From Armatimonadota bacterium (GTDB taxonomy: Bacteria > Armatimonadota > UBA5829 > DTLH01): a stretch of 64,000 nt of DNA. Position numbers and translations under genes: made by a program. Position 1 is the stretch's first letter. Every line of letters starts with the position of its first letter. Below are positions 36,099 to 45,072 of this stretch, piece by piece. The notes under the pieces are model-generated. The model saw only the letters and a program-made list of their open reading frames with translations. It was not told the origin of the DNA and did no database searches. The stretch is taken from assembly GCA_029551395.1 (NCBI GenBank), contig JAKPFN010000046.1:24363-88362 (forward strand). The letters are read 5' to 3'.

Positions 36099-37265
36099 TC
36101 AGTTGACTGAGGAAAGATCCACTATCTCAACATCTGTGTAGTAGTGTTTTAGTATCTTATCGTACGTATGGTTATGAGGCTCGGATGCCATCCCGTTAGC
36201 TCCCCACTGACAGAGGCCGACGCCATGTCCGTATCCTTTACCTTCGAATATGACGTTTCCATCTTCTATTTTGACTGAGAAGATCGTGCTCTTGATGACG
36301 GTATTGCCAAGCATTGTCCTGAGCCGAGTACCACTGATTGTTCGAGAGCCTTTATCTGCCTTTATGCTAAGGTCAGTAACTCTTCCGGTTTCATCTGTGT
36401 CAGTAACAGAGATATCTTTTAGTCCGCCCAGGTCAGAATACGTCTTTGCAAGGATTTTTTCAAACTCAGCAACAGGCCAGGATTTACTCCAAGTATGCCC
36501 TTTATGTTCACAGTAGTCACAGTCTCCCTGTGCTGGTCTATCAACTACTGAAGACAGGTATGCTTGTCCACCGCTTTTGGTAATACCTCCGCAATCAGAG
36601 CAAAACTGGGCAGAAATGAGCTTTCCATTGTAAACAAGAACCTGTCCGGCAGTCTGTTTTACAGCCTCAGAGGTTGAAGGTTTCTCATACGCTGCACCAT
36701 GATAAACTTGGCAGTCCGTAGAATCGCATAAATCGAAACCGGACTTGCCATGCCGTCCCCGACTGTTCCAAGCGTAAGTTCTGGCTGCAACAGCCTGTGC
36801 TTTGAGCGCTTCCAGATGAAAGGTTGACGGCATCTCAGAAGGTAAAACACCGCGGACGTAGTCTTCGAGGTCTACAATATTCACGCAGGACAACTTATCA
36901 TCATTCAATTTGACTTCGATCTTCCCGTGGTACTCTGCAATGGGACAATCGTTAGATGCTAGTAGCAAAATACCTTCATTTGACGCGCAGTCTATTATAA
37001 TGAGGCGATCTAGTATGCCTGAAGAGCCATCTGTGCGTGACAGTATTGTTTTCGAATCTTTTACTGAAAGTGTCACTCGTTCTGCTGCTGGTATCGTGGA
37101 AAGCACTGCTCCACTTGAGTCATAGATTCGGAATTCGGCTGTTGCGCTGACTGTTATGATGGGCTGATTCTTGAACCGGCTGATAAGTCCGATGCGAAGT
37201 TCAGCCCCAGTTGCACATATGGAGAAAGATAGCAGTATTGCAGTAATTAACAGCCTCAGTATCAT
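36099..37265 (-). CDS. SpoIID/LytB-domain secreted protein
   Basis: A 388-residue exported protein. Signal peptide LRLLITAILLSFSICATGA is followed by a SpoIID/LytB domain: IVDLEDYVRGVLPSEMPSTF, EALKAQAVAARTYAW, VYHGAAYEKPSTSEAVKQTA and YGHGVGLCQWGANGMA. In Bacillus SpoIID is a lytic transglycosylase of denuded glycan. The catalytic Glu probably lies in LPSEMP. Cysteine pairs (CSDCGG, CDYCEH) may bind metal. It follows the GHL10 gene by eight bases. Confidence 0.92.
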   Translation of the reverse strand: MILRLLITAILLSFSICATGAELRIGLISRFKNQPIITVSATAEFRIYDSSGAVLSTIPAAERVTLSVKDSKTILSRTDGSSGILDRLIIIDCASNEGILLLASNDCPIAEYHGKIEVKLNDDKLSCVNIVDLEDYVRGVLPSEMPSTFHLEALKAQAVAARTYAWNSRGRHGKSGFDLCDSTDCQVYHGAAYEKPSTSEAVKQTAGQVLVYNGKLISAQFCSDCGGITKSGGQAYLSSVVDRPAQGDCDYCEHKGHTWSKSWPVAEFEKILAKTYSDLGGLKDISVTDTDETGRVTDLSIKADKGSRTISGTRLRTMLGNTVIKSTIFSVKIEDGNVIFEGKGYGHGVGLCQWGANGMASEPHNHTYDKILKHYYTDVEIVDLSSVN

Positions 37266-37273
37266 AAAAACAC

Positions 37274-38746
37274 CTAATTTACAGTATCTTGATCATCAGG
37301 AGCGGTGTTTGTTGTATTCTGAGAAGCATCACGTTTCTTGATTTCCTGTTTTGCAATCTCCATTTGCCTGGCGGCTGAAGCATAGCTGGGATCAATAGCA
37401 AGGACTTTTTCAAACTCTGCAATAGCTTCTTCAAACCGATCTTGCCGCAAGTAGCACCGGCCAAGCCTGAAACGAGCGTCAGTATAATCAGGATCAAACT
37501 CCAGTGCCTCGTGGAGAAGTTTGATAGCGCCATCGAGATCGCGTCCGCGAGTTGCTGCATCTATAGCATCTGCGTATCTTTGACGACTGGCTCTTCGCAC
37601 CGCATCCAGCTTCCAGGGCATCTCTGGGACAAGTGCTGGTTCTGCGAAAATGCCATATTTGAGCGCAGCAACCAGTTTGATACGAGCATCTGACTGGTTG
37701 AATGCAAATCCGACCATTCCGTTCATTTCTCGTTTTCTTGACGCATCAAGCTGCTGGAGCACCATACTGACAGATTGGCTGAAGTTCAACCCGCAGTATA
37801 CATGCCTGTTATACTGCCACCGTCTGCATCCCTCTATCCAGTTTCGGTACTGTTGTGCATTCTTTGGTCTGCTCTCATCCTTGTAGTTCATAGGGATGTT
37901 TGCATCCAGGATACCTTCTTCCATCCAGGCTCTCCAGTCCTGATAGACCTGCACATAGGGAGAAGTGTTGCTGAAGCTGGATGAGCAATCACCCCAGGGA
38001 ATCGTTGCCGCAGTTACTTTTACTTTTGGTTTATGAAGGTTGACTTGCTGATATATTTTCCTTACAACCTTAGTTACCTGGTCTCGTCTCCACTGTTTCC
38101 ATACAAGGTCGCTATTGGATGGGGTACCGGATCGATATTTTTCCGAGTTGAACGCTACAATTGCCGCAGGAGCGTAACCGAACTCTGGGCCAGGATAACG
38201 GATATAGTCCAAATGGATGCCGTCAACATCATAGTTCTTCACAATGTCCATGCATATGTTTACTATATAGTCCTGCACTTCCGGTATACCAGGGTCCAAA
38301 TACAAACCTTCACTTGCCTTAGTTTCTCCAGATGCGTTTCTGGTAATCCAATCCGGGTGTTGATGGACAACATGTGATGGATCAGTCGGCAGTTCCTGGG
38401 CAGACCATGCACGAAATGTATTCAACCATGCGTGAACTTCCAGACCTTCTGCATGAGCTTTTTCGATCACATAAGCCAGAGGGTCATAATCGGGAAGGTT
38501 CTCGATGTTTTTCGCTCTGGGTTCAAAGCTGGACTTGTAGTAGGCATCGCCGACTTTACGAACCTGTATGAAGAGCGCGTTCAAATTGGCCTCTTTAGCA
38601 AGGCGGATAGTCTCGTCAGCTTCCTCAGGAGTAAGAAAACCGTTGGACCATGCTGTTACCCATGCTCCGCGGAACTCGTATCTCGGTCCATCTGCAAAAC
38701 ACAAACTCGATGATATAAGAAGCAGTAGTGCTAAAATGTATCTAAT
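37274..38746 (-). CDS. GHL10 (DUF187) glycoside-hydrolase-like protein with TPR tail
   Basis: A 490-residue exported protein. The GHL10 domain opens with RYEFRGAWVTAWSNGFLTPE and includes NALFIQVRKVGDAYY, GLEVHAWLNTFRAW and DGIHLDYIRYP. Two or three TPR units form the C terminus (ALEFDPDYTDARFRLGRCYL). No ATG, GTG or TTG precedes the signal peptide. GGAGG (38760-38756) sits nine bases before ATT 38746, which opens RYILALLLLISSSLCFA. The first usual codon, TTG 38704, would delete most of that signal, so I choose ATT. Confidence 0.82.
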   Translation of the reverse strand: MRYILALLLLISSSLCFADGPRYEFRGAWVTAWSNGFLTPEEADETIRLAKEANLNALFIQVRKVGDAYYKSSFEPRAKNIENLPDYDPLAYVIEKAHAEGLEVHAWLNTFRAWSAQELPTDPSHVVHQHPDWITRNASGETKASEGLYLDPGIPEVQDYIVNICMDIVKNYDVDGIHLDYIRYPGPEFGYAPAAIVAFNSEKYRSGTPSNSDLVWKQWRRDQVTKVVRKIYQQVNLHKPKVKVTAATIPWGDCSSSFSNTSPYVQVYQDWRAWMEEGILDANIPMNYKDESRPKNAQQYRNWIEGCRRWQYNRHVYCGLNFSQSVSMVLQQLDASRKREMNGMVGFAFNQSDARIKLVAALKYGIFAEPALVPEMPWKLDAVRRASRQRYADAIDAATRGRDLDGAIKLLHEALEFDPDYTDARFRLGRCYLRQDRFEEAIAEFEKVLAIDPSYASAARQMEIAKQEIKKRDASQNTTNTAPDDQDTVN

Positions 38747-38774
38747 TGCCCTTTTCCTCCGTGATTGGTGCTAT

Positions 38775-38783
38775 ATTATACCA
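38775..38783 (-). promoter_or_regulatory. Extended -10 promoter of GHL10-SpoIID pair
   Basis: The minus strand reads TGGTATAAT (38783-38775), an extended -10 with perfect TATAAT and no strong -35. Initiation near 38768 leaves about 22 bases before the ATT start, containing the GGAGG ribosome site. Confidence 0.6.
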
Positions 38784-38837
38784 GACGCAGAGTAAACAGC
38801 ATGGGTTTCCTATAAAAATGTATACAACAGCTAATTA

Positions 38838-38866
38838 TTGACTCTATTCAAGCTCAGACATATTAT
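38838..38866 (+). promoter_or_regulatory. Promoter of alr
   Basis: TTGACT (38838-38843), a 17-base spacer and TATTAT (38861-38866), about 30 bases upstream of the alr ATG. Confidence 0.7.
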
Positions 38867-38901
38867 ATAGGCACTTCGTATTACAAATTAAGGTAAACAA
38901 A

Positions 38902-40020
38902 ATGCAACACGGACACGATGCGTGGGTCGAAGTAGACCTTTCAGCTATAAAGCATAATGTAGAGCAGGTTCGGTCTTACATTGGACATGACATACATCTA
39001 ATGGCAGTAGTCAAAGCCGATGCCTATGGTCATGGTGCCGTTGAGACAGCTAAGGCTATGCTGGATGCTGGGGCAGATGCGCTTGCTGTTACAAGGCTTA
39101 ACGAAGCTGCACGGTTAAGAGCAGGTGGAGTGACAGCACCTATCCTGGTTTTCGATGCAATCCAGCCTGAAGCAGCAGAAGAAGCAGTTGCACTGGATGT
39201 GGAGCTTACAGTATGTTCTCAAGAACTTGCTGCAGCGCTTGGCAATGCTGCCAGAAACGCAAATAAGCAGGTAAGTGTCCATCTAAAGGTGGATACAGGT
39301 ATGGGCAGGCTGGGAGTGCTTCCCAAAGATGCTCCAAACCTTACACGCACAATAGTATCATCAGGTTTGACGCTTACAGGCACTTATACCCATTTTGCAA
39401 CTGCTGCAGAAAAAGACCTGACACTGGCAAAGGAACAATTGGAACGGTTCAAAGAGGCTATTAGGTTGATAGAGCAGGCGTTTCTTGATCCTGGAATAGT
39501 TCATGCAGCCAATAGTGCGGCTATACTCAGGCTTCCGGAGTCTCATTTCGGAATGGTCAGGCCGGGAACGATTCTTTACGGACAATATCCATCGCGATAT
39601 GTACCTCAATCGCTCGATTTGAAGGATACGTGGAAGCTAAAAGCGCGTATCAGTTGCCTGAAAACGCTTCCTGCAGGCTATAACATCGGTTATGGCGCTG
39701 AATATACTACAAGAAAAGAGAAACGCATTGCCGTAATTCCCCTTGGATGGGCAGATGGGCTGACATTGATGCCTGAAAGCATTGCAAGGAGAAGTTGGCT
39801 CAAAATGGCGCTTGCGAAGGCTTTCCATAGACCTATGTTGACTGTCAACATTCGCAGGAAAAAGGCAAAAGTGGTTGGGCGCATTGCCATGCAGATGTGT
39901 TCTGTCGATGTGACCCGAATCCCCGATGTTTCTGTTGGTGATGAGGTTACGATTCCTGCCCGAAGAGTAACTACAAGTCCTCTCTTACCCAGAGTCTATA
40001 TAAACAAGGATAGTTCCTAA
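38902..40020 (+). CDS. alr: Alanine racemase
   Basis: Makes D-alanine for peptidoglycan. A 372-residue fold-type III PLP enzyme: WVEVDLSAIKHNVEQ, the PLP lysine in LMAVVKADAYGHGA (K38), HLKVDTGMGRLGVLP and the C-terminal catalytic Tyr in GYNIGYGAEYTT, then RIAMQMCSVDVT. TAAGGTAAAC precedes ATG 38902. It immediately precedes the SEDS-transpeptidase locus, forming an envelope-synthesis neighbourhood, though that locus has its own promoter. Confidence 0.95.
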   Translation: MQHGHDAWVEVDLSAIKHNVEQVRSYIGHDIHLMAVVKADAYGHGAVETAKAMLDAGADALAVTRLNEAARLRAGGVTAPILVFDAIQPEAAEEAVALDVELTVCSQELAAALGNAARNANKQVSVHLKVDTGMGRLGVLPKDAPNLTRTIVSSGLTLTGTYTHFATAAEKDLTLAKEQLERFKEAIRLIEQAFLDPGIVHAANSAAILRLPESHFGMVRPGTILYGQYPSRYVPQSLDLKDTWKLKARISCLKTLPAGYNIGYGAEYTTRKEKRIAVIPLGWADGLTLMPESIARRSWLKMALAKAFHRPMLTVNIRRKKAKVVGRIAMQMCSVDVTRIPDVSVGDEVTIPARRVTTSPLLPRVYINKDSS

Positions 40021-40063
40021 ACCTAAAATGTTCTAAGCTCCAGCGGCTAATCATTCGCATTAT

Positions 40064-40092
40064 TTGACGACTATATGTACTAGTGTTACACT
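40064..40092 (+). promoter_or_regulatory. Promoter of the SEDS-PBP/FHA/PP2C/kinase operon
   Basis: TTGACG (40064-40069), a 17-base spacer and TACACT (40087-40092). Initiation near 40099 excludes the upstream in-frame start at 40064 and leaves a short leader with GGAGGGG and GAGAGGG before ATG 40124. Confidence 0.7.
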
Positions 40093-40123
40093 TGAGTTAG
40101 CTGGAGGGGAACAGAGAGGGAAA

Positions 40124-43100
40124 ATGCTCCCGATACTACTTCTTGTTGTGTCGCTGATTGTGCTGACTGCCATCTTTGCCCGTGCACCACGGCGGGCAGA
40201 GGGGCTGTTAATCGCCTACCTTATGCCATGCCTCGCATTCTTTGCTTACGTCACCTGGCACAACAAGACAGCAGAGCTTAACCATACAGGTGTCAACATC
40301 AATACAGCAACGCCAGCAGAAATCGCTCAAGCCACTGGAATACACTTGGAGCTTGCAGAACTACTGACTGAGTATCGAGAAACTAACGGACGTTATTCTT
40401 CATTGTCATCTATTCCAACGTTAGGTAGTGCGAGTATTGCAGACAGGAAAGATATCAGGCAGCTTTCAGAGAAAAAAGATTGGAAAACCTTAGGGGAGAT
40501 TGCAAATACCGGAAAAATCCCTGATTCTGCCCGGCCTGGATTGATCAAAGGCGTTGTTCGTGCGGCAAACCCTGGTCAAAAGCAATCTTCAGGCCTGTTG
40601 CCCGAAATGGACCTTCGCGCTAGAGCTATTCAAGCACAGCCTGATCCTGAAATAGACCTGGCTAAAAGCCCAAGAGAGATTCTCCTGGGTGTATTAGGAA
40701 ATGAAGCCGTTGTAGACCGAATAATCCAGTTTAGAAGGACAGAGTGGAGACCTGCACCTGGTGAAGTACTTCGTATCTCTGACATCCCGGCTGTACCAAA
40801 AGATAAAATTGTTCTAAGAACAAAAGAAGAGGCCACTCAACTTTTCTGGCTGGTCATATTCTTACTTATTGGATTTGTGATAGGTCTGCATGTTCACTTA
40901 AAGAGACGCAATTCAACGGCAGATGAGTTTCTACTGCCTCTTATGGGGGCGCTTGGAGTGCTCTCTGTAATCATGCTTTTTTCCGTATCATCGCCGTTGA
41001 AAGTGCCTGCTGCTGTACCAGGTATTCCGTTGCTGTTTGGTTCTGCACAGCCCAAATATATTGGTCAGGCGCTTGCTGTGTTTCTTGGATTGGCATTGCT
41101 TCCGTTTGCTTATCGTGGAGTTCGGTTCATAGAACGGTCGGCAACTATGGAGGTGCTGGCGCTTGCTGCTTTAGGACCGCTTGCTGCGAATGTATTTGCC
41201 AGCAGTGGCGCGGGTTCGATTCCTGCCATTCTAATCTGTGGCGCGTTGATTGCTGCTGGCCTGTATCGTATGGAAAGACGGAAATCAGCTCAGTATACCG
41301 CTGTTGGAACTATAGTCATCGCATTGCTAGCTATAGGAAGAATCCTTGCCGGAAGGTCCGGATATGCTCCATTTTTCGAGTTTGGGAAGATCGCTCTGAT
41401 TATCTACACAGCCCGACTCTGCGCAGAACATGATTTCTTTTTTGGAGGCAAGCTCAAACAGCTTCCAAGCTCAGCAGTTGTGCATTTTGTCAGTGTTTGG
41501 TTGGTTGCGATACTGCTGACCTTGTTAGTGAAAGATATGGGAGTCCTCCTTCTTCTGTGGGTTCCATGTATCCTGCTGATTGGATTCGCATTTTCACGCA
41601 GGGAAGTGCTTGCAGGTCTTGCAATGCTTCTCATCGGTGCAAAAATAGTCCAATTATTGTCGCTTGGACCATTTCAGGACCGGGTTGCTATGTGGCTCAA
41701 CCCGTGGACTTATATTCCAACATCCGGTTATGCCTTCAGCAGTCAGATGGCGCAGGCATTACATCGAATAGCTTCCGTGCCAAGCCCGATTGCAGGAATG
41801 GGGCTGGGGCGCGGAACATTAGCCAGTATCGCAACGGATACGCAGGATGTAATCCTTCCGCTTTATTTCGAGCAGCTTGGTTTTATTGGCGTAGCCCTGG
41901 TAGTGCTAATCTATCTTGTCATAATGCACAGGCTTTTTAGAATCGGGGTGCATGCGCAGGATAGGTTCTCACATTGGCTGTGTCTGGGATTTGCAAGTGT
42001 ATTTGCTGTGCAAAGCGTATATATGATTGGTGCTAATTTTGGAGCATGGCCTCTGACTGGTGTCACACTTGCCCCGATTGCCTTTGGGAAAGCTGCTTGT
42101 TTTTCAGCATTTGTGATGGTATGGATTTCTCTTGGGGTTTCGGAAACTGCGGGTGAGAGTCCTGCTGGACATGTACCGAAAAAACGGGTGAGGACGATTG
42201 GATGGGTGTTTGCAGGACTCATATTGCTATCTTTATGGTCTGTAGGAAAAGCGCTTAAAATCGGTGTTATAGACCGCGATGTAAATGCTCTTGCACATTA
42301 CGGACCTGGCCGCGTAATGAACTCTCGAATTGCTGCTAAACTGGCTTCATTGCCACGCGGCAGTATCCTTGCACGAGGCATGTCATCCAGTTACAAGAAT
42401 ACCAAGGTTCTGGCAGGACAGGATAAGAACATAAATACACGTATATACACGCTTGGGCCTGCTGCCTGGCCTGTAGTTGGCGTCACAGGGCCATTTGGAA
42501 CTACAGGTGGTGAAAGCTTATGGAGAAGTTACCTGACTGGAACGCATGCGTTGGTTCAGAAAGGTTCAGTGGTAGAGAATCCTCAGATAACGTTAGAGAC
42601 TGCTCTGTTGTCTAAGTGGCGAGCAGAACATCATCCATTATGGCGAGCTAGTTCTGAATGGGATGAAAGGCTGGAGCCGCAAGATGTGCAGACTACCATT
42701 ATATCTTCACTGCAACTCGAGGCTTACAGGCGGCTGTCGGATTACCTATCTGGATCGCTCCATAGAAATGGTTTGCGGCCGAGAAAGGGTGCTATACTGA
42801 TTGTTGATGTGCGGACAGGCGAGTATCTTGCAAAGGTGCAATATCCATCGGTTGATCCGAACATGATCAGGTCTGGATGGATTGCTTGGGACAGGTTTGT
42901 CACCAGTCCCAATGGATATGTAGACTCGAATGGTCAGATAATCGATCTAGTCGACAACACAGACCGTGCGCCAGGGTCGACTGCAAAGCTGAATACTATT
43001 ATGGCATTGCTTTCTTCAGGACAAGGAAAAGCAAAGTTCTACTGCGCGCCTGGAATCAAGGTCAATGGACATAGGATCAATGATTTTGGCGATGCTGCGC

Positions 43101-43702
43101 ACGGTTGGGTTGATGCAGAAAAGATAATAAAATACAGTTGTAATAGAGGTGCGGCTCAGGCTGCACAGGCAGTTGGACCTAACCAGTTGCTTTTATTTTA
43201 TCGAGAGAAATTAAGGTATCGGCTTCCACACATGCCTCGTCCGGAGGATAACTTCCGAGCTAATTATGATAAAATCGCCTTTGGACAGACTATATCCGCC
43301 AGCTTGAAGGAGATGATGACCACCGTAAGTGCGATTGCAAGAGGTGGTGAAGCTATAGAACTGCATGTAGTCCGCAAACGGCCGGAAGATGTAGAAAAGT
43401 GGAGAGTATGCAGCCAGAGCACAGCATCTGCGCTAACCAGATATATGGTTTCTGCAGCAAAGCCAGGTGGGACTGCATACAGCGTCTATGAGAATAAGGT
43501 AGTCTGGCCTTCCAAGACTGGTTCCGCTGAGGTAGCTGGTGCAAAAAAGACCGACGCCTGGTTTGTAGGTTTTGCACCGGCAGATAATCCAAGGGTAGCG
43601 TTTGTCCTCTGGGTCGAAGAGGATGGCACAGGCAGCAACATGGCCAAACAAATCGGCGTTGTGCCTCTTGTGCAGCAAGCGCTTGATATCACAGGTAAAT
43701 AA
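40124..43702 (+). CDS. SEDS (RodA/FtsW)-class B PBP fusion with two helix-hairpin-helix segments
   Basis: A 1192-residue membrane protein. Two helices (3-19, 27-45) precede two ComEA-like HhH segments, 57-101 (VNINTATPAEIAQ) and 176-223. The SEDS domain spans about 240-710: KDMGVLLLLW matches the PDLGT helix, and TQDVILPLYFEQLGFIG (D575) matches the catalytic-Asp loop. The class B PBP part has LPRGSILAR, then the complete transpeptidase triad SxxK (S952-K955), SxN (S1005-N1007) and KTG (1131-1133). One polypeptide could thus polymerise and cross-link peptidoglycan. ATG 40124 follows GAGAGGG. Confidence 0.93.
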   Translation: MLPILLLVVSLIVLTAIFARAPRRAEGLLIAYLMPCLAFFAYVTWHNKTAELNHTGVNINTATPAEIAQATGIHLELAELLTEYRETNGRYSSLSSIPTLGSASIADRKDIRQLSEKKDWKTLGEIANTGKIPDSARPGLIKGVVRAANPGQKQSSGLLPEMDLRARAIQAQPDPEIDLAKSPREILLGVLGNEAVVDRIIQFRRTEWRPAPGEVLRISDIPAVPKDKIVLRTKEEATQLFWLVIFLLIGFVIGLHVHLKRRNSTADEFLLPLMGALGVLSVIMLFSVSSPLKVPAAVPGIPLLFGSAQPKYIGQALAVFLGLALLPFAYRGVRFIERSATMEVLALAALGPLAANVFASSGAGSIPAILICGALIAAGLYRMERRKSAQYTAVGTIVIALLAIGRILAGRSGYAPFFEFGKIALIIYTARLCAEHDFFFGGKLKQLPSSAVVHFVSVWLVAILLTLLVKDMGVLLLLWVPCILLIGFAFSRREVLAGLAMLLIGAKIVQLLSLGPFQDRVAMWLNPWTYIPTSGYAFSSQMAQALHRIASVPSPIAGMGLGRGTLASIATDTQDVILPLYFEQLGFIGVALVVLIYLVIMHRLFRIGVHAQDRFSHWLCLGFASVFAVQSVYMIGANFGAWPLTGVTLAPIAFGKAACFSAFVMVWISLGVSETAGESPAGHVPKKRVRTIGWVFAGLILLSLWSVGKALKIGVIDRDVNALAHYGPGRVMNSRIAAKLASLPRGSILARGMSSSYKNTKVLAGQDKNINTRIYTLGPAAWPVVGVTGPFGTTGGESLWRSYLTGTHALVQKGSVVENPQITLETALLSKWRAEHHPLWRASSEWDERLEPQDVQTTIISSLQLEAYRRLSDYLSGSLHRNGLRPRKGAILIVDVRTGEYLAKVQYPSVDPNMIRSGWIAWDRFVTSPNGYVDSNGQIIDLVDNTDRAPGSTAKLNTIMALLSSGQGKAKFYCAPGIKVNGHRINDFGDAAHGWVDAEKIIKYSCNRGAAQAAQAVGPNQLLLFYREKLRYRLPHMPRPEDNFRANYDKIAFGQTISASLKEMMTTVSAIARGGEAIELHVVRKRPEDVEKWRVCSQSTASALTRYMVSAAKPGGTAYSVYENKVVWPSKTGSAEVAGAKKTDAWFVGFAPADNPRVAFVLWVEEDGTGSNMAKQIGVVPLVQQALDITGK

Positions 43703-43704
43703 CT

Positions 43705-45051
43705 TTGGTAAGACAAGTATTTGAGCAGTTAATACAGTTTTTTTCTGATGCTGCAGTGTCAGGAAGAGTCCGGCACGAAGGTCAGATGACGCGAGTCGAA
43801 CTTTCAGGCGGAGAGTCAGTTGATCGGATAACCGGTTATATTGGTAAAGCGTGCCAGTCTGCCATCGATCGTTCGATAGAAGGCGTCATGCTTGGCCCGG
43901 AGCAGCGTCTTCCTGCAGCAAATAATCTATTAGTGTCGGTCTACCTTGAACACAGCCGCGCAGTAAAGTATCAGAAGGTAACGGATACAAGAGATTTAGC
44001 CCGGAACCTGTCTCGTGCAATGACGGAATATGCGCATAAGCAGCGGTATCTGCTTGTTGGAAATAAAGTTGAGGTGCCTGGGATTTCAATTCGAGACCTG
44101 GACGAGACAGGAAGAGAACGGGTAGAGGTCTTCTGGCGGCGTTCTGAGATAACTGTGGATGGAAGCGCTCAAGCTCCTGTTATAGTCAGACCTCGAAACG
44201 AACCGAGCAGACCTGAAGTAATATGTTCGGATAAAATAACAGCCGAATCTAATGAAGACGAAGCGAGATTATCAGAGCCGTTTACATTATGGGTCAAAGA
44301 CGGCAACCAGGAACCTGTTTTATGGGATAATCTGCTTACCCCGTTCTATTTTGGGAAAGAAACAAAGCATCCCCAGGTAGAATTTGAGTTCGCACAAAAG
44401 GATCAGATTTCACGGGATCACTTTGCTATCCTCTACTTGCCAAGAGAGCGGTTCCTTATCAGAAACAACGGACGCAATGGAACAATAGTGATCCGTGGAG
44501 ACCGAGCATTAAGGTTATACACTCCACCGTCATTGCAAAACGGACCGAAAAGCGCGCAAATTGCAAGACTTGCGGATGGTGATATCATAAGGCTACAGGC
44601 TGGACCGCTGGAGGCTACAAGAATAGTCCAGATGGCATTTTGCCGTCCCGGAACGCAGGTTGAGGACATTAAATGGGCTGATAGTCTTGAGAAACTGGAT
44701 TGCGGCGATGTAATCGAGCCGGTAGTCCGCAGAATAAGACAAAACGGCCCGCTCGAGCAGTTTACCTTGATATGCGGCGACCAATATCTTGGCAGCGCAA
44801 TCACTCAAGGGATAAAATTTGCTTATTCTGAGGATGATCCTGGTTTTGTTGGCGGTTCGGCAATAGCTTTGGTCAGTAATTTCGGCAGGCTTACCATCAG
44901 ATGGCTCAATGCAGATATACCTGCAGTAGTCGGTGGAACTTCGCTGCAAGTAAATAAGGCTGTTGCGCTTCGTCCTGGTGATGAGCTTGTTTTTGGTGGA
45001 TCTGGATGCGCTATTCCAGAGACAAAGGTCAAATTTGAATGGATTGAGTAG
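43705..45051 (+). CDS. FhaA-like protein with FHA-like domain
   Basis: A 448-residue soluble protein. The first 130 residues (VFEQLIQFFSDAAVSGRV) resemble in position, not clearly in sequence, the N-terminal domain of actinobacterial FhaA. Residues about 220-300 look like an FHA domain: ISRDHFAILYLPRERFLIRN and NNGRNGT recall the SRxH and NGT motifs. A further beta-rich repeat (about 355-445) ends LRPGDELVFGG. The start is TTG 43705, two bases after the fusion gene's stop, with AGGTAAAT upstream. It probably links phosphorylation to the SEDS-PBP protein. Confidence 0.75.
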   Translation: MVRQVFEQLIQFFSDAAVSGRVRHEGQMTRVELSGGESVDRITGYIGKACQSAIDRSIEGVMLGPEQRLPAANNLLVSVYLEHSRAVKYQKVTDTRDLARNLSRAMTEYAHKQRYLLVGNKVEVPGISIRDLDETGRERVEVFWRRSEITVDGSAQAPVIVRPRNEPSRPEVICSDKITAESNEDEARLSEPFTLWVKDGNQEPVLWDNLLTPFYFGKETKHPQVEFEFAQKDQISRDHFAILYLPRERFLIRNNGRNGTIVIRGDRALRLYTPPSLQNGPKSAQIARLADGDIIRLQAGPLEATRIVQMAFCRPGTQVEDIKWADSLEKLDCGDVIEPVVRRIRQNGPLEQFTLICGDQYLGSAITQGIKFAYSEDDPGFVGGSAIALVSNFGRLTIRWLNADIPAVVGGTSLQVNKAVALRPGDELVFGGSGCAIPETKVKFEWIE

Positions 45052-45072
45052 CCGATAGTTGAGAGTATCGAT

